This document shows, one piece after another, positions 34,733 to 46,269 of a stretch of DNA of 64,000 nt. The notes below the pieces were generated by a model, which was not told where the DNA came from, made no database searches, and worked only from the letters and a program-made list of their open reading frames with translations. Origin of the DNA: Epiperipatus broadwayi (lineage: Eukaryota > Onychophora > Udeonychophora > Euonychophora > Peripatidae). Made by a program: the position numbers and the translations under genes. The first letter of the stretch is position 1; the number at the start of each line of letters is the position of its first letter. Location of the stretch: positions 5,300,098-5,364,097 of the forward strand of contig JAQFVV010000017.1 of assembly GCA_028023455.1 (NCBI GenBank), in the 5' to 3' direction.

Positions 34733-35160
34733 AACAGGCAAAACTCTCCATACAATATTGCCACTCAGGGCAAGCCAGATTAATCAAGGCTTGTGCATAA
34801 AATTCCCATCTAGTGCCTACTCATCCAATATCCCCAGACTAGTTTCTGGCTTGTGGCCTTCATCAGTGAGGAGCCTTGGATCTGAGAGTACTGCACCTAG
34901 ATCTTAGAATCTAATGCAACCCTCCAACAGCAACCTTTTATCTCTGCTTAATTACAAAACCATGAGTCTTAAATTGAAAACAATAATTTCAATCCAAACT
35001 CATCAGCTTATGTAATCATATAGACCTGAACTCAGTTCAGTACCCATACATTTTGATGTCTTTGGTTCTTTAATAACCATAGTCCCCACTATCCTATTAG
35101 GCAGGATTGGTTTTAAGCCAATAAACATCACATGATCACTATATGCTTGCATATAACTGT
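34733..35160 (-). mobile_element. Family A element with intact hammerhead
   Basis: Nearly complete unit on the minus strand, from the CCTAATAGGATAG-type block (35086-35105) through the hammerhead at 34823-34881 to AGTTTTGCCTGTTTTA (34733). This is the best A copy in the window. Confidence 0.8.
34823..34881 (-). ncRNA. Hammerhead ribozyme motif, family A (best copy)
   Basis: Minus strand, 59 nt. Distal stem I AUCCAA/UUGGAU (6 bp); internal loop; proximal stem I UCCUCA/UGGGGA (6 bp with one G-U); core CUGAUGA; stem II GGC/GCC with loop CACAA; GAAA; stem III AC/GU with loop UA; cleavage site GUC at 34839-34837. Open at stem I, so type I. Oddities: the base of stem II is an A-A mismatch and stem III has only two pairs, as in other short-stem-III metazoan hammerheads. 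Confidence 0.75.
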
Positions 35161-35408
35161 TATTAAAACAGGCAAAACTCTATATAGTATTGCCACCCAG
35201 TGCAAGTCAGAGTAATCAATGGATGCCAGAAGGCTTGTGCATAAAATCCCCACCTAGTGCCTACTCATCCAATATCCCCAGACTAGTTTCTATCTTGTGG
35301 CCTTCGTCACTCTGGTTTGCACTGAGTGGCAATGCTGTATGGAGCGTTTTGCCTGTCTTAATAACAGAAGCAAGCATAAGAAAGTGATCATGTGATGTTT
35401 ATTGGCTA
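35119..35408. mobile_element. Family A foldback copy
   Basis: GCCAATAAACATCACATGAT at the left is mirrored by ATCATGTGATGTTTATTGGC at the right. Both arms carry the GTTATTAAAACAGGCAAAAC block. The centre keeps part of the hammerhead (35277-35310). Confidence 0.75.
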
Positions 35409-35840
35409 AAAACCAATCCTGCCTAATAGGATAGTGGTGGCTAGTTATTAAAGAAGCAAAGATATCAAAATGTATGGATACTGAACTGAGTTCAGACCTA
35501 TATGACTATATAAGCTGATGAGCTTGGATTGAAAATATTTTCAATTTAAGCAGAGATAAAAGGTGGCTGCTGGAGGGTTGCATTAGATCCTAAGATCCAA
35601 GTGCAGTGCTCTCAGATATGACTCCTCACTGAAGAACGCCATAAGCCAGAAACTAGTCTGGGGATATTGGATGAGTAGGCACTAGATGGGGATTTTATGC
35701 ACAAGCCTTCTGGCATCCATTGATTACTGTGGCTTGCACCGAGTGGCACTACTGTACAGAGAGTTTTGCCTGTTTTAATAAGTTATAAGCAAGCATAAGA
35801 AATAGTGATCATGTAATGTTTATTGACTTAAATCTGGATA
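35400..35840 (+). mobile_element. Family A element, + orientation
   Basis: Full unit from CCTAATAGGATAGTGG to AGTTTTGCCTGTTTTAATAA and a terminal TGATCATGTAATGTTTATTG. Hammerhead at 35621-35672: CUGAAGA, GAAA, CUAGUC and UGGGGAUAUUGGAU are intact, but stem II is weakened. It abuts the foldback copy to its left, so units lie head to tail with shared ends. Confidence 0.75.
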
Positions 35841-35989
35841 TGTTAGATGAATGTTAATACCCAAACTAAATAACAACTGTAGCAGGATTTAGCCGTCATT
35901 CCTGAGTGTTAACTTATTAAGAAAATAGAGTTTATTGTTATGTTTTAACCTCAGTTGTGAGTTAACTACCTTACAAGATTTGGTCAGTG

Positions 35990-36610
35990 ACAAACTCTAT
36001 ACAATACTGTCACCCAGTGCAAACCATAGAAATCAATGGATGCCTACACATCTAGCAGCCCCTTTTTTCCTTTTTAGTTAACTATAAAGCTACGAGTTCA
36101 AAATGGCGTTTTCAATCCAAGCTCATTCACATGTATAATCATACAGATCTGAATCCAGTTCAACATCTATACATTTTGATGTCTTCGGTTCTGTAATAAA
36201 CATTGCCCCATGGGCAGGAATGGTATTAAATCACTAAACATCATTTGATTATCATTTCTTATACTTACACAAGCTGTTAAAAGTGATGTGATACACTGCG
36301 ACTTCTCTTTAAACGGAGTCAGGAATCTCTCAGCAAACTCTCCATACAGTAGTGCCACCCAGTGGAAGTCATACTAAAAAAGTAAAAGATGGCTGCTGGA
36401 GGGTTGCAATAGATCCTAAAATCTAGGTGCTCTCAAACTCGAGGCTCCTCATTGATGAAAGCCACGAGCTAGAAATTAGTCTGTGATATTGGATGACTAA
36501 ACATTAGATAAGGATTTTATGCACAAACCTTCTTGCATCCATTGATTACTATGGCTTGCACTGGAGGTTTGTCAATGTTTTAACAATTTTGTGTAAGGAT
36601 AGGAAATGGT
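35990..36610. mobile_element. Family A fragments, both orientations
   Basis: A minus-orientation piece (35990-36270), then a + piece (36370-36610) with a hammerhead near 36430-36487 in which CUGAUGA has become UUGAUGA. A LINE 3' end lies between them. Confidence 0.65.
36279..36340 (-). mobile_element. LINE 3' end inserted between A fragments
   Basis: GTGATGTGATACACTGCGAC then GGAGTCAGGAATCTCTCAGC is the reverse complement of the 3' end of the zinc-knuckle LINE at 17590-18348. Only about 60 bp, a severe 5' truncation. Confidence 0.7.
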
Positions 36611-37080
36611 GAGCAAGTGATATTCAGTAGTAAAGTGATGAATTAAGAAACTAAAGATTGCTGAATCAAAATTCAAACTGCCACTTTCTAATGTTTGAAT
36701 GTCTCATGGGCAACTGGCTATTTTCTTAGTATTAATTAATTGAAATTTTCACATCATTAGGTTAAATAACACAGTAGTTCGAAAAGATTAGATAGTAAGA
36801 AAGTCATTGGATAGACAATGTTTTTATATAAAAAGATTAATAACTATAAACAACTTTGGATGTATTTGTCACTACTATCTGGTTGGTATCCATCGAATGC
36901 TAATGTTGAATTCATTATTGTTGACAAACATTGCAAACAATTTGGGCAGAATTATTAATTTTGTTTAACATGAAAAAGAATTTAAATGTCCAAGTATGGG
37001 ACCAATTTTTGGTATTTCAGGTTACTTAATTCAAAAATTAAAAAAAAAACCTCAAACGTAATCGAATATTGTTTCTATTT
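36610..37080. other. Intergenic, nothing assigned
   Basis: AT-rich, ending at the candidate first exon and CpG-richer stretch. Confidence 0.3.
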
Positions 37081-37091
37081 AACGGAGAGCG

Positions 37092-37124
37092 ATGGAGACT
37101 GCTACTTCTTATTATCGTTTTAAT
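37092..37124 (+). CDS. Candidate first coding exon METATSYYRFN
   Basis: ATG in a strong start context (GAGCGATGG), eleven codons, then a perfect GTAAGT donor in phase 0. CpG dinucleotides are more frequent in 37070-37260 than in the surrounding DNA. The phase fits the exon at 52520, which would make it an alternative 5' end of the unrecognised gene, but a 15-kb intron is needed. It could also belong to a different transcript or be chance. Confidence 0.3.
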
Positions 37125-37369
37125 GTAAGTTCAAATATTATATACTACTGTCTATTGCTTTGCGTTTGAACTAATAAGTCGCGCATTATGTTTTTACAGC
37201 AAGAATACAAGTCGTATATAAATTGTCATTTCCTAATATCACAACCTTCGATAATTAATAAAAAAAATTTATGCAACGGATTTAGCCTGGATTAGAAAAA
37301 AATAGCAGATAATGCATCTGTAGCGAAAATTTCATTACACCCTTTCCACGCAAAGTAGGAGCTGGTTTC

Positions 37370-37585
37370 TACCCGCTTTTAAACCTTGTCAAGGGATGTA
37401 ATCATAAACGTATGGCTAAAGAACATGTAGAAAAGATTTCATGCTGAACCTGCATTCATTAGTTGGCCCTGATCACAATCTCTTACATGTATCTTTATCC
37501 CCACCTTGCGTGATAGTGGAGTAGGAAAGTTGCACTACAGAAGTATTACTCATTAAATGGATAATCCTTAGTCTAATGAATGGCC
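37370..37585. mobile_element. SINE-like repeat D, fragment
   Basis: Shares TGTAATCATAAACGTATG, GCTGAACCTGCATTCATTAG and TTGGCCCTGATCACAATCTC with copies at 61080-61420 and 61960-62300. Confidence 0.55.
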
Positions 37586-37932
37586 AATGAAAATGTACTG
37601 AATAGCAATTAGTTTTATTCGGTTAATTAACTTACGGAATCAGGTTTATAATAAGGTCATATATTCGCACACACAAAATTAAATGGTTTTTTTTTCTAAT
37701 ATCCAGATTCACTATTCTAAAATTAATCCTAATAACTTTACGTATATTGATTTGGATTCATAATGGGTACTCAAAATACGTTAGTAGGAATTACACGATT
37801 TAAAGTCCTAAATTTTGCTAATAAACGGTCTGTATTTTTTTTGCACAAACAGAGAGAGATCTTTGTATGATGTAATCAACGTAAATTGTTACATAGAAGT
37901 TTGATCTCAACATTATACGTTTTCATCACTTC

Positions 37933-37956
37933 TGCGCAGTCGCTGTAGTGACGTAA
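37933..37956 (+). promoter_or_regulatory. Candidate promoter: NRF1-like and CRE-like sites
   Basis: TGCGCAGTCGC at 37933-37943 resembles the NRF1 consensus TGCGCANGCGC, and TGACGTAA at 37949-37956 is a CRE-type half palindrome. They sit about 140 bp upstream of a consensus donor at 38096. This clustering is typical of animal housekeeping promoters. Inference only. Confidence 0.35.
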
Positions 37957-37999
37957 TCTTCATAAATTAGTTTGTTTACTGGTGATGCAATAGTAAATA

Positions 38000-38095
38000 A
38001 ACATTATTTCATAACTATTTGCAATCCCTAGGCTTTTTATAAAATCTTTAGCTCTATATCGGCAAATCTGATAAATCAACCAGCTAAAGAAGACC
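38000..38095 (+). other. Candidate non-coding first exon
   Basis: The stretch downstream of the CRE-like site ends at AAGACC|GTAAGTATC, a near-perfect splice donor. There is no useful ATG, so it would be a 5' UTR exon that could splice to the ATG-bearing exon at 52520. The 5' boundary is arbitrary. Confidence 0.3.
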
Positions 38096-39114
38096 GTAAG
38101 TATCAACTTTGTAGTAATATTTAATAGATTATATATATAATGCCTAGCATTTAAATAATTGTTCTCGATAACATTTGTTTAAGATTTGAATGGAAGTTAA
38201 TTTCGTATATATTACCTTAAACATATTGAGAAGGAGGCGAAAATTATCCTGTTGAATTAACTTTTTTTTTTTAATCAAAAATCATTTTTCTTTATTATGT
38301 AACTGGGGGGGGGGGGGACGGTCATGTAAGCAGTATATAAATATTTAATATAAGAAACAGACCAAACAATATAAACCGAGAATTATTTTAGTTTTGGAGA
38401 AATGATAAAAGTTCTCTCTGTTTAAAATCGTGCTATTCATCGTACCCCTTATTAAACTAGTTTCAAGATTTTGAAAACTGTCGTGAATTCTTTATTATAT
38501 TGGACAATGTCCATAATAAAAGTACTAACTTAATAATGCAGATCAATTTCAACTGAATATTTATTGTTATTCTTTTCTATTTACTTTACATTGTATTTAT
38601 CAACTGTTTCTATGGAAACTTTTTCATATACTGTATATAATATTTCAACCGCATGGAAGAGGAACATTATATGCGGTATAAAAGACAGAAATTAAAATTG
38701 AGTAAGGGACATCTTTCCGAGGTTATATAAAATATGAAACCATAAAAAATTAATCTCATATATTCCAGTGTTTTTTTCTCCAAACAACCAAGATATGGCT
38801 TTTTCAAAATTTCTAGTCATATCAAACAAAATAGTTTTTCACTGTTTTAAAAATGTTAAATTATTTATCGATAATCAACAGAAATAAATAAATATAATTT
38901 TACCATATAACAGCCTGTTGTGAAATTTTTCTCTTTTTTTTTTTGTTTTAAGCTCGGTACTTCATTTTTCTTCATATTCGGAATCTATTGACTGAACTTG
39001 ACAATGATAAAAAACTTAAATAATAAATAATGTTTGAAGTGCTAATCTTTAAAAAAAAACGTGTGTATCTTAACAAATAACTTAGCCCATGCATGGCAGT
39101 GATTAAGTAAAAAT

Positions 39115-39940
39115 ATATATATAATAGCTTTAGCAATATAAAATCGCCAAAGCCTTAATAGCAAAAAATGAAATTACAAAAAAATCCAAGTCAGATGTCA
39201 CATGACCTAATTTAATAAGCTTGTGTTTACAAATGTTATATATAGAGCTCGCAAAATAAGTTCTTAACAAACTTTGCAGAATATCCCCAACCCAGACCGG
39301 TTTCTGCTACTTGCATCATCAGTGATGTGCTAGGATATTCAAGCATTAGATTAAAAATACCAGGACAAACCGAGCACTTTATCTAATGTATTAAGTAGAA
39401 AATCTGAAATTTTTAGACATCCATATGTCTTCCAATCTAGCTATCTAACTTAAATAGCCATATGGGATTGAACTAAGTTCAGATACACCATGTATTAATA
39501 GCTTTAGCAATATAAAATCATCAAAGTCTTAATAGCAAAAAATAAAATGACAAAAAAATCATTTCAGATGTCACATGACCTAATTTAATAAGCTTGTATT
39601 TAACAAATATATAGAGCTCGCAAAATAAGCTCTTAACAAGCTTTGCAGAATATCCCCACCTCCAGACTGGTTTCTATTGTTAAAGCTATTAATATATCAT
39701 GTATCTCAACTTAGTTCAGTCCCATATGGCTACTTAAGTTAGATAGCTGGATTGGTAGACATATGGATATCTGAAAATTTCAGATAAAAGTGCTGGGCTT
39801 GTCCTGGTATTTTTAATCTAATTCTTGAATATCCTAGCACATCACTGATGATGCAAGTAGCAGACACCGGTCTGGGGTTGGGGATATTCTGCAAAGCTTG
39901 TTAAGAGTTTATTTTGCGAGCTCTATATATAACATATAAT
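39115..39940. mobile_element. Cluster of family B copies, both orientations
   Basis: At least three copies: 39120-39480 (-), 39490-39690 (-) and 39690-39935 (+). Each has CAGATGTCACATGACCTAAT or its complement and CTTAACAAGCTTTGCAGAAT. A + strand hammerhead at 39834-39890 has GACACC in place of GAAACC. Confidence 0.75.
39281..39338 (-). ncRNA. Hammerhead ribozyme motif, family B
   Basis: Minus strand: distal stem I AUAUCC/GGAUAU, core CUGAUGA, stem II UGC/GCA with loop AAGUA, GAAA, stem III AC/GU with loop CG, cleavage site GUC. Proximal stem I is weak (CAUCA against UGGG). The core is complete. Confidence 0.68.
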
Positions 39941-40254
39941 AAAGTAAAAAATAATTGTTTTTTAAGACACATTTAGCCAATAACAAGTGAAATTTTAAAA
40001 AAAAAGTTTGTTATTATAATCCATTTAGAATTAGAAAGAAAGGCTTTAATGCTCCTTAAATGTTTAAGATGGCTGCTCTTATCTTTATAAAGTACGTATG
40101 TTGAGGTTTGAGAGCTCCCTCTATAGTCAAAAACTATATCCTTGGTCATTATACGAACATTTAAGGTGCATATGAAAAAGATTAAAGCCTTTTTCTTTCT
40201 GATTACAGACTTCCTGTGCACTTAATAAATAATCAGAATGTAATAGTCCATTTG

Positions 40255-40670
40255 TAAACCGATAAAAGTTAAAGATAAATAGAGGGATTTGAACTTAGGA
40301 TTTTATGTCTTTATTCATCCTCAATTCCATGTCATACAACTGATACATACATATATGAAAAAGATTAATGACCTTCAATATACATCTTTGATGCAGAACC
40401 AGCATTCAACAGTTGGGCCAGATCATAATCTCCACATGTGTACATATATAGTCAGGGTTAGGCTTATATTAAGATAACAATTCATTAAACTTTAATGGAG
40501 AGGCTTCAATGATGTGGCTCAATTGACGAGTGCTGATTCTGCATAAAATACTGATATTGGGGGTCATTCATCTTTTTCACATGTGTGTAATCATGTGTAT
40601 CAGTTGGTTGAGATGGAATGGAGGATGAATACAGACTGAAAATTCTAAGTTCAAATCCCTCTATTTACCA
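40255..40670. mobile_element. SINE-like foldback repeat (tRNA-type B boxes at both ends)
   Basis: GGGATTTGAACTTAGGATTTT at the left and AAGTTCAAATCCCTCTATTTA at the right place B-box-like sequences in inverted orientation. The centre has GATGCAGAACCAGCATTCAA and GTTGGGCCAGATCATAATCT, shared with repeats at 50050-50900 and with repeat D. Confidence 0.6.
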
Positions 40671-40771
40671 TAATAAACATTCAGTAATATGTTAGTTATA
40701 TAAAGGTTAAAGATGGTTTTGTAATAACTATATACATCAATCCTTGAAATATAAATACATATATAAGTACA

Positions 40772-42455
40772 TATACAAGAAAGTATAACTGAACTAGCAA
40801 GGAAAGCTGTAAAATAGAATAAAAGTCTCAAGAGTGTAAAATAACATTTTGGTATTGATAGGAAATTTACATTTGCAATAAGAAAAAAAGATGGAATTAT
40901 TATTAAAAAGAGAAATGACATCATGAAATGGGTAGAAGACTTTTATCAAGAATTACCTCCTATATCTATTATATCTTCCAAATTGCCCAGAATTTTAAAT
41001 GACGAAGTGAGACACACAATTAAATTTATGAAGAAAGGAAAGGCTTCAGTAATGATGGAATTATCATTGATATATTAAAAGAAGCAGGTGAAGAAATAGA
41101 ATTGTTTTTAGCAAAGTTATATACCAAATGTCTAAATGATAAAGATGTACCAGATGATTGGAAGAATGCAGTATTAATATTTAAAAAAGGTGATAAAGAA
41201 TACCTATTAGCCTTTTATCAGTTTTATACAAAAATTTTACCAAGATAATTACAACTCGTCTACAGAGAACATTGGATTTCCACCAACCAAGTGAACAAGC
41301 TGGATTTGAAAGTGGTTTTAGTACAGTAGATCATATCTAGGTATTGAGAGAAATTACAGAAAAGACAAATGAACATGAGTTACCATTATGCTTTGGATTT
41401 GTAGATTATGAAAAGGCATTTGATTCTATAAACATTTCTTCAGTGATTAAAGCATTGGATCATCAAGGTATAGATCCAGGATATTGTCATATTTTAAAGA
41501 ATATTTATAAAAATGCAACAGCAACAATTAGATTACATAAGGATACTAGGAAAGTCAACATTGAGAAGGGTGTAAGACAGGGTGACTCCATATCTCCAAA
41601 ACTTTTTACAGCAGTGCTGCAAGAAATATTTTGTAGATTAAAATGGAAACTAAAGGTGTGAAAGTAAATGGAGATTATTTAAGTCATTTAGATTTTGTAG
41701 ATGATATAGTTGTGTTTGCAAATAATGCTTTAGAGCTAGAGGAAATGTTGCAGGAGTTATCACATGAAAGTAGAAAAGCAGAACTAAAGATAAATGTTAA
41801 AAAGACTAAAGTAATGGTTAATGGATTTTCTCAAAATATGAAAATAAAGATTGATTATGATGAGTTAGAAGAAGTTAACAGCTATAAATACCTTGGTCAG
41901 ATTATTAATACAGATGGGAATATAATGGATAAAATTAATCATAGAATTAAACTTGGTAGAAATAACTTGATATTAAAAAGAAATATGCCTATGTGTTTGA
42001 AAAGGAAGGTTTTTAATAAATGTGTTTTACCAGTTTTTACTTATGGATCTGAGACTTGGACACTTAACAGAAAAGCAATACAGAGACTTCAGACCCTCAA
42101 AGAAGTATGGAGAGATTCATGTTGGGAGTAACAAGAAGAGATCACAAACGCAATATATGGGTAAGAGAACAAACAGGTGTTACTGACTTCATTGAAAAAA
42201 TTAAAAGTCAAGTCGAGTTGGGCTGGACATATTACTAGAAGAGATGATAATAGATGGACAATTGAAATCTTAAACTGGATTTCAAAAGATTATAAAAGAC
42301 CCGGAAAGAGACCATATGTGAGACGGATGGATAAAATAAGAAAGTGTGCAGGGGTGATGTGGAGAAGAGAAGCTAAAGATCAGAGAAGATGAATTGAACT
42401 TGGAGAGACTTTCATCCTTCAGTGGATTGATAATGGTTGATGATGATGATAAAAA
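40772..42455 (+). pseudogene. RTE-like retrotransposon copy
   Basis: 5' truncated before the RT. 41344-41661 carries FVDYEKAFDS and GVRQGDSISPKLF. 41643-42131 carries HLDFVDDIVVFANNA (FADD box as FVDD, both Asp kept), YLGQIINTDGN and LPVFTYGSETWTLNR. 42177-42392 is the tail with WAGH. Two frameshifts. The 3' end is TGGATTGATAATGG then TGATGATGATGAT, typical of RTE simple-repeat tails. Confidence 0.85.
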
Positions 42456-42609
42456 TTTTCTATTTTTTTTTATTCTTTAATTTCTCTTGCAGCAAATTTT
42501 GCTTATTGAAAAATTTCTAACATCTTGTTTAATTGTAACTTCATTCTATTTTATACTAAATAATGTCCTCTTAATGAATACATTTGATATTGCATCCCTT
42601 TTGAGATAA

Positions 42610-42860
42610 TCTTTAGGTACTTACGTATTTTTCTGTCCAACTTGCTTTTGGTCAGTCATTTTGTTTCAAGTTATAAAAATAATTACATAGTTTCACAGGC
42701 CTACAACTGAAAATAAAAGAAAAAATATTTGTTTATTTTTGTTTTAATTATAATATTTACACTCAACCCAAACCCTAATCCATGAAACTGTATAATCATT
42801 TTTATAACTTGAAACAAAATGGCTGTCAAGAAGCAGTCAAATAGAAAATACGTAAGTACC
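42610..42860. repeat. Foldback repeat
   Basis: GGTACTTACGTATTTTCT-type sequence and TTTGTTTCAAGTTATAAAAA at the left mirror TTTTATAACTTGAAACAAA and AAAATACGTAAGTACC at the right. Confidence 0.65.
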
Positions 42861-43569
42861 AATCTTTATAACATAAATAGGATATACTTCTGCCATGAAT
42901 CTATGTTTAAATTTACTGTAAATATTTTTTTAAGAAATTTGTTATTTTTCAACCACTTAGTACACACAATCTATTTAAGATATGCGTCTACAATAGATTC
43001 AATATTGTATTCAATAAGATGAAAAATATTGATTGGTCTTATGATGTTGCTATTTAACAATCGTTTTATATGAGTTAATAATCAGAAAAAGCCAAAAGAG
43101 AAAAGCTACAGAAGCTTGAAGTATTAAAGAAAATCATATACTGAATAATGAAATAAAAGGTCAGATGTGTGTTGTCACATAAGATTGGTATAATAACTTG
43201 AATCATCAGTTGTAGTTATTGTAAAATCTAAAATGGTAACATTAATAGACATAGTGCTCAAAAATATATATAAGAATGATTGTTCTTTCATACTCAGTCT
43301 TGTTACTATTTTAGACATAAATGTTCATTAAGATCTTAGCCTTGCAAGGATTTCATCAAACAAAATGATATACGATAAAATTCAAATAAGAATATTTTCA
43401 TTATACAATTAAGTATTTTCATTTTTACAAAGAATTTTCATTATATAACCATGAAAATATTAAGTATAATATTAAAAAACATGTGCATAAGTAAAAAAAA
43501 TTTATATGTATAATACCATTTATTCATCGTCATTAATTGCCTTTTAAAAGCAATCAAATAAAAATGTAA

Positions 43570-43650
43570 AAAATTATTTCTTCATATTTTCTTACAGTTT
43601 TGACTTATCAGCAGTCTTTATCAGAAAAATAACATTGAAATGTATGTGAC
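43570..43650 (-). mobile_element. Repeat C fragment with hammerhead-like core
   Basis: Minus strand CUGAUAA, A, stem GACU/AGUC, then AAAAC. Two core positions differ from the hammerhead consensus. Confidence 0.35.
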
Positions 43651-43686
43651 AATATAATTAATATGAATTTATACATACATAAACTT

Positions 43687-45096
43687 TGGTACTGTTCTAA
43701 TAGATCGTGTAAGCCACATGATGGCATTGTTTCTATGCAAAAACACGTAAATATAATGTTACCGGGCCCGTTTTTTGTGAAAGAATAATAATCATACGGG
43801 TTAACGTAATTCATTTATTTCCTTAATGACATTTATTGGAACAATTTTACATAAACATACATTATTACAAATATTCTATTCTATTAGAATTCCCTGTGTA
43901 CGCCAGTGCTGGCTGGCCAAACCATCCCCCCCCCTTTCCCGCAAACTTTACAAAGTCTATTGGCATCGCTTGAGACATAACTAACTACATCGTGGTGGCC
44001 AAAAAAATTGCTGATCATGCTTTAATTACTGAAATGTCTTTTTTACTTTTTGCGGTCATTTTTGAAACGGAAAAATAATTATTTATTGATTCATTGACTT
44101 ATTACAATAGCTATTTTTTAAAAAATATGTGTGAATATTAATGGCACACCTATTAAGAACGATTACTAATTTCCAACTCAATCGTTTTTTTTTTTTGTTT
44201 ATTTTAAAGATTAATAAATGTATTCTTTGGACGATTTCTTTTGGTCTCTGGATAGAACTACTAGAATTTTCACAGTCATACATTTTTTTTTCCCCAAAGG
44301 CTTAACGTAATTCATTCATTTCCTTAATCAATTCCTGTAATTTAGTCGAACAATTTTATGCTACCAAAAATTTAAAAAGCTTTACCTACAAGTGGCCAAA
44401 AATTTCATCTTAGTCCTGCAATGTAGGGCAGATGGTATGCCTTTTTACATTTGCAAGAATTAAAATGTTATCAATTGACCTACCTTATTGCAAAGATTCT
44501 ATTAGAGTAGAATTAATTAAATCCCCATGCACTCCGGCTTCTTTGGATGGCAGTTGGCCTGATTTTGACCTGTCAGCCATTTTATTTATTGTGGACGTGT
44601 TCTCATGCAAATGTGACTTTTCGCATGAGCTCGTCGAAATCTTGCTTGGATGTACCCTTTCCAAATTTTTTGAAGGTTCCACGTTCAGAAGGGAAGCATG
44701 GTGATGGGTTGACAATTGTTAGGAGATAATAGTAAGTCAGATCACTTGTAAGCTAATTCCTTTGACATGCATATTTGAAGAGTTGTGGCAGAATGAAGTC
44801 CAGACACCCTCACATGATACTGATGTAAACATTGAACTGTGAGCATTGAGATAAAGTGCGTAACACTAAAGCAGGCCGGCTGCTGATAAACGGCATCTTT
44901 TCTGTGCCTTAGAGCATAGAAATAACACCATCGGTGCCAGCTGGCTGTCACCTATTAATTAAATGACCTCTTTCTGTGCTTTTGTACATAGATATATATA
45001 GGCCTAGAAGGAGGTGGCCACGTAAATGGCATATTTGTGCTTTTGCATATAAATAGCGCTATAAAGTGGCTGACATGATCTAATAGAACAGTACCA
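43687..45096. mobile_element. Element F, 1.4-kb copy with about 60-bp terminal inverted repeats
   Basis: GGTACTGTTCTAATAGATCG at the left is mirrored by GATCTAATAGAACAGTACC at the right; the pairing runs on through AAGCCAC/GTGGCT and GTTTCTATGCAAAA/TTTTGCATATAAA. The right part (44860-45060) has three diverged repeats of a CTGTGCTTTTGNACATAGA unit. The interior has two overlapping open frames (44432-44701 + and 44715-44485 -) without a recognised domain. Confidence 0.6.
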
Positions 45097-45595
45097 TATA
45101 ATTATATAACCTTATATACAATATCCTACATTATGGATGGTTTTTACAGAATACAAATATTTTAATGAACCCAGTAATTATATATCTTTATCCATTTTTA
45201 GTAATTTTATAAATATTTTTTATTTTATTCTTATTTTTGTTTGATTTTTTTTTTTTTTTTTTGCATAGATTGTTTTATATTTTTAATATGTATGTATTTT
45301 ATTTTACAATTCTATGACTTTTAAACCTTTTAATAATTTAATTTATTTTTATCACTACAGTTTTAAACATGTAAAATTGTTCTGATATTTTTAATATATA
45401 TAATTTTTATTTTATATTTATATTACTTCTAAACCTTTTAATAATTTTAATTTATATTTATCACTTTAAAACTGTAAAGGAATAATAATAATGATGATGA
45501 TGATGATGCTACTGCGACTGCTACTGCACATAAAAGTTATTTTCAACAAATATTAATTTTTGCCCTTTTTAATGTGCTTGAACTCATCTACTATC

Positions 45596-46140
45596 ATGCG
45601 ATGTGATGCACTGTGGCTCTCCTTTTTTGGAGTCAGTAATCTCTCAGCCACTATGCCCCGAGAAACCTGCAATGCAATGCACTACAGCTTCGTCGGGAAT
45701 CTCTCAGCCACTGCCCAGAGAGTCCTGTTAACCACCTTACTTTTCCTTTCCATTCCCCACCCTAAATTTTTCCCATATTCTTCTCTATCCTACTCCATCC
45801 CATTTCCACAACATCATCTTTGTTCATTCTATGCCCTTTATATATAGGTCCCTCTTATCTTTTTCCAAACCCAGCATAAAAACCAAGAACTCACTTTCTG
45901 TATAATCACTTTGTTTATATTTATTCTCCCACGACTTTCTTTATTTGCACCCTTTCTGCTTATAGGCATTTACATTCAATTAACAGTTACCTAATGTTTT
46001 CTGTGCCTTTTTTACATAACTTGTGGAATAAATCACCCACATTTCTCCATTTATGTGTATATTCCCTTGTTGCTAATGATCCTTTTCCTTAAGTAGTAAA
46101 CTACTTCCCTTGCTGTTATCATAAATTAACTCACACTCAA
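45596..46140 (-). pseudogene. LINE C-terminal fragment (zinc-knuckle family)
   Basis: Minus strand continues from a YELIYDN-like block through KYKQSDYTESEFLVFMLGL and LWKWDG to the CATCACATCG tail at the left. Same family as 17590-18348. The cysteine-histidine knuckle is frameshifted. A duplicated 3' segment (CAGCCACTATGCCC and CAGCCACTGCCCA) lies near the tail. Confidence 0.65.
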
Positions 46141-46142
46141 TA

Positions 46143-46258
46143 TGTGATGTGATGTGATGTATTATGGCTTCTCCTTAAACGAAGTCAAGAATATCTCAGC
46201 AATTATGCCCAGATAAACCTGTTAACCACTTTCTTTTACATTCCCCACTTTAAATTTA
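46143..46258 (-). mobile_element. LINE 3' end, second copy in tandem
   Basis: GTGATGTGATGTGATGTATT followed by TCTCCTTAAACGAAGTCA matches the 3' end of the same LINE. It abuts the previous copy, so one inserted at the tail of the other. Confidence 0.65.
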
Positions 46259-46269
46259 CATTACATACA

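Noticed and set aside
44432-44715. Overlapping + and - open frames
   Set aside because: They lie inside element F, overlap on both strands and show no known domain.
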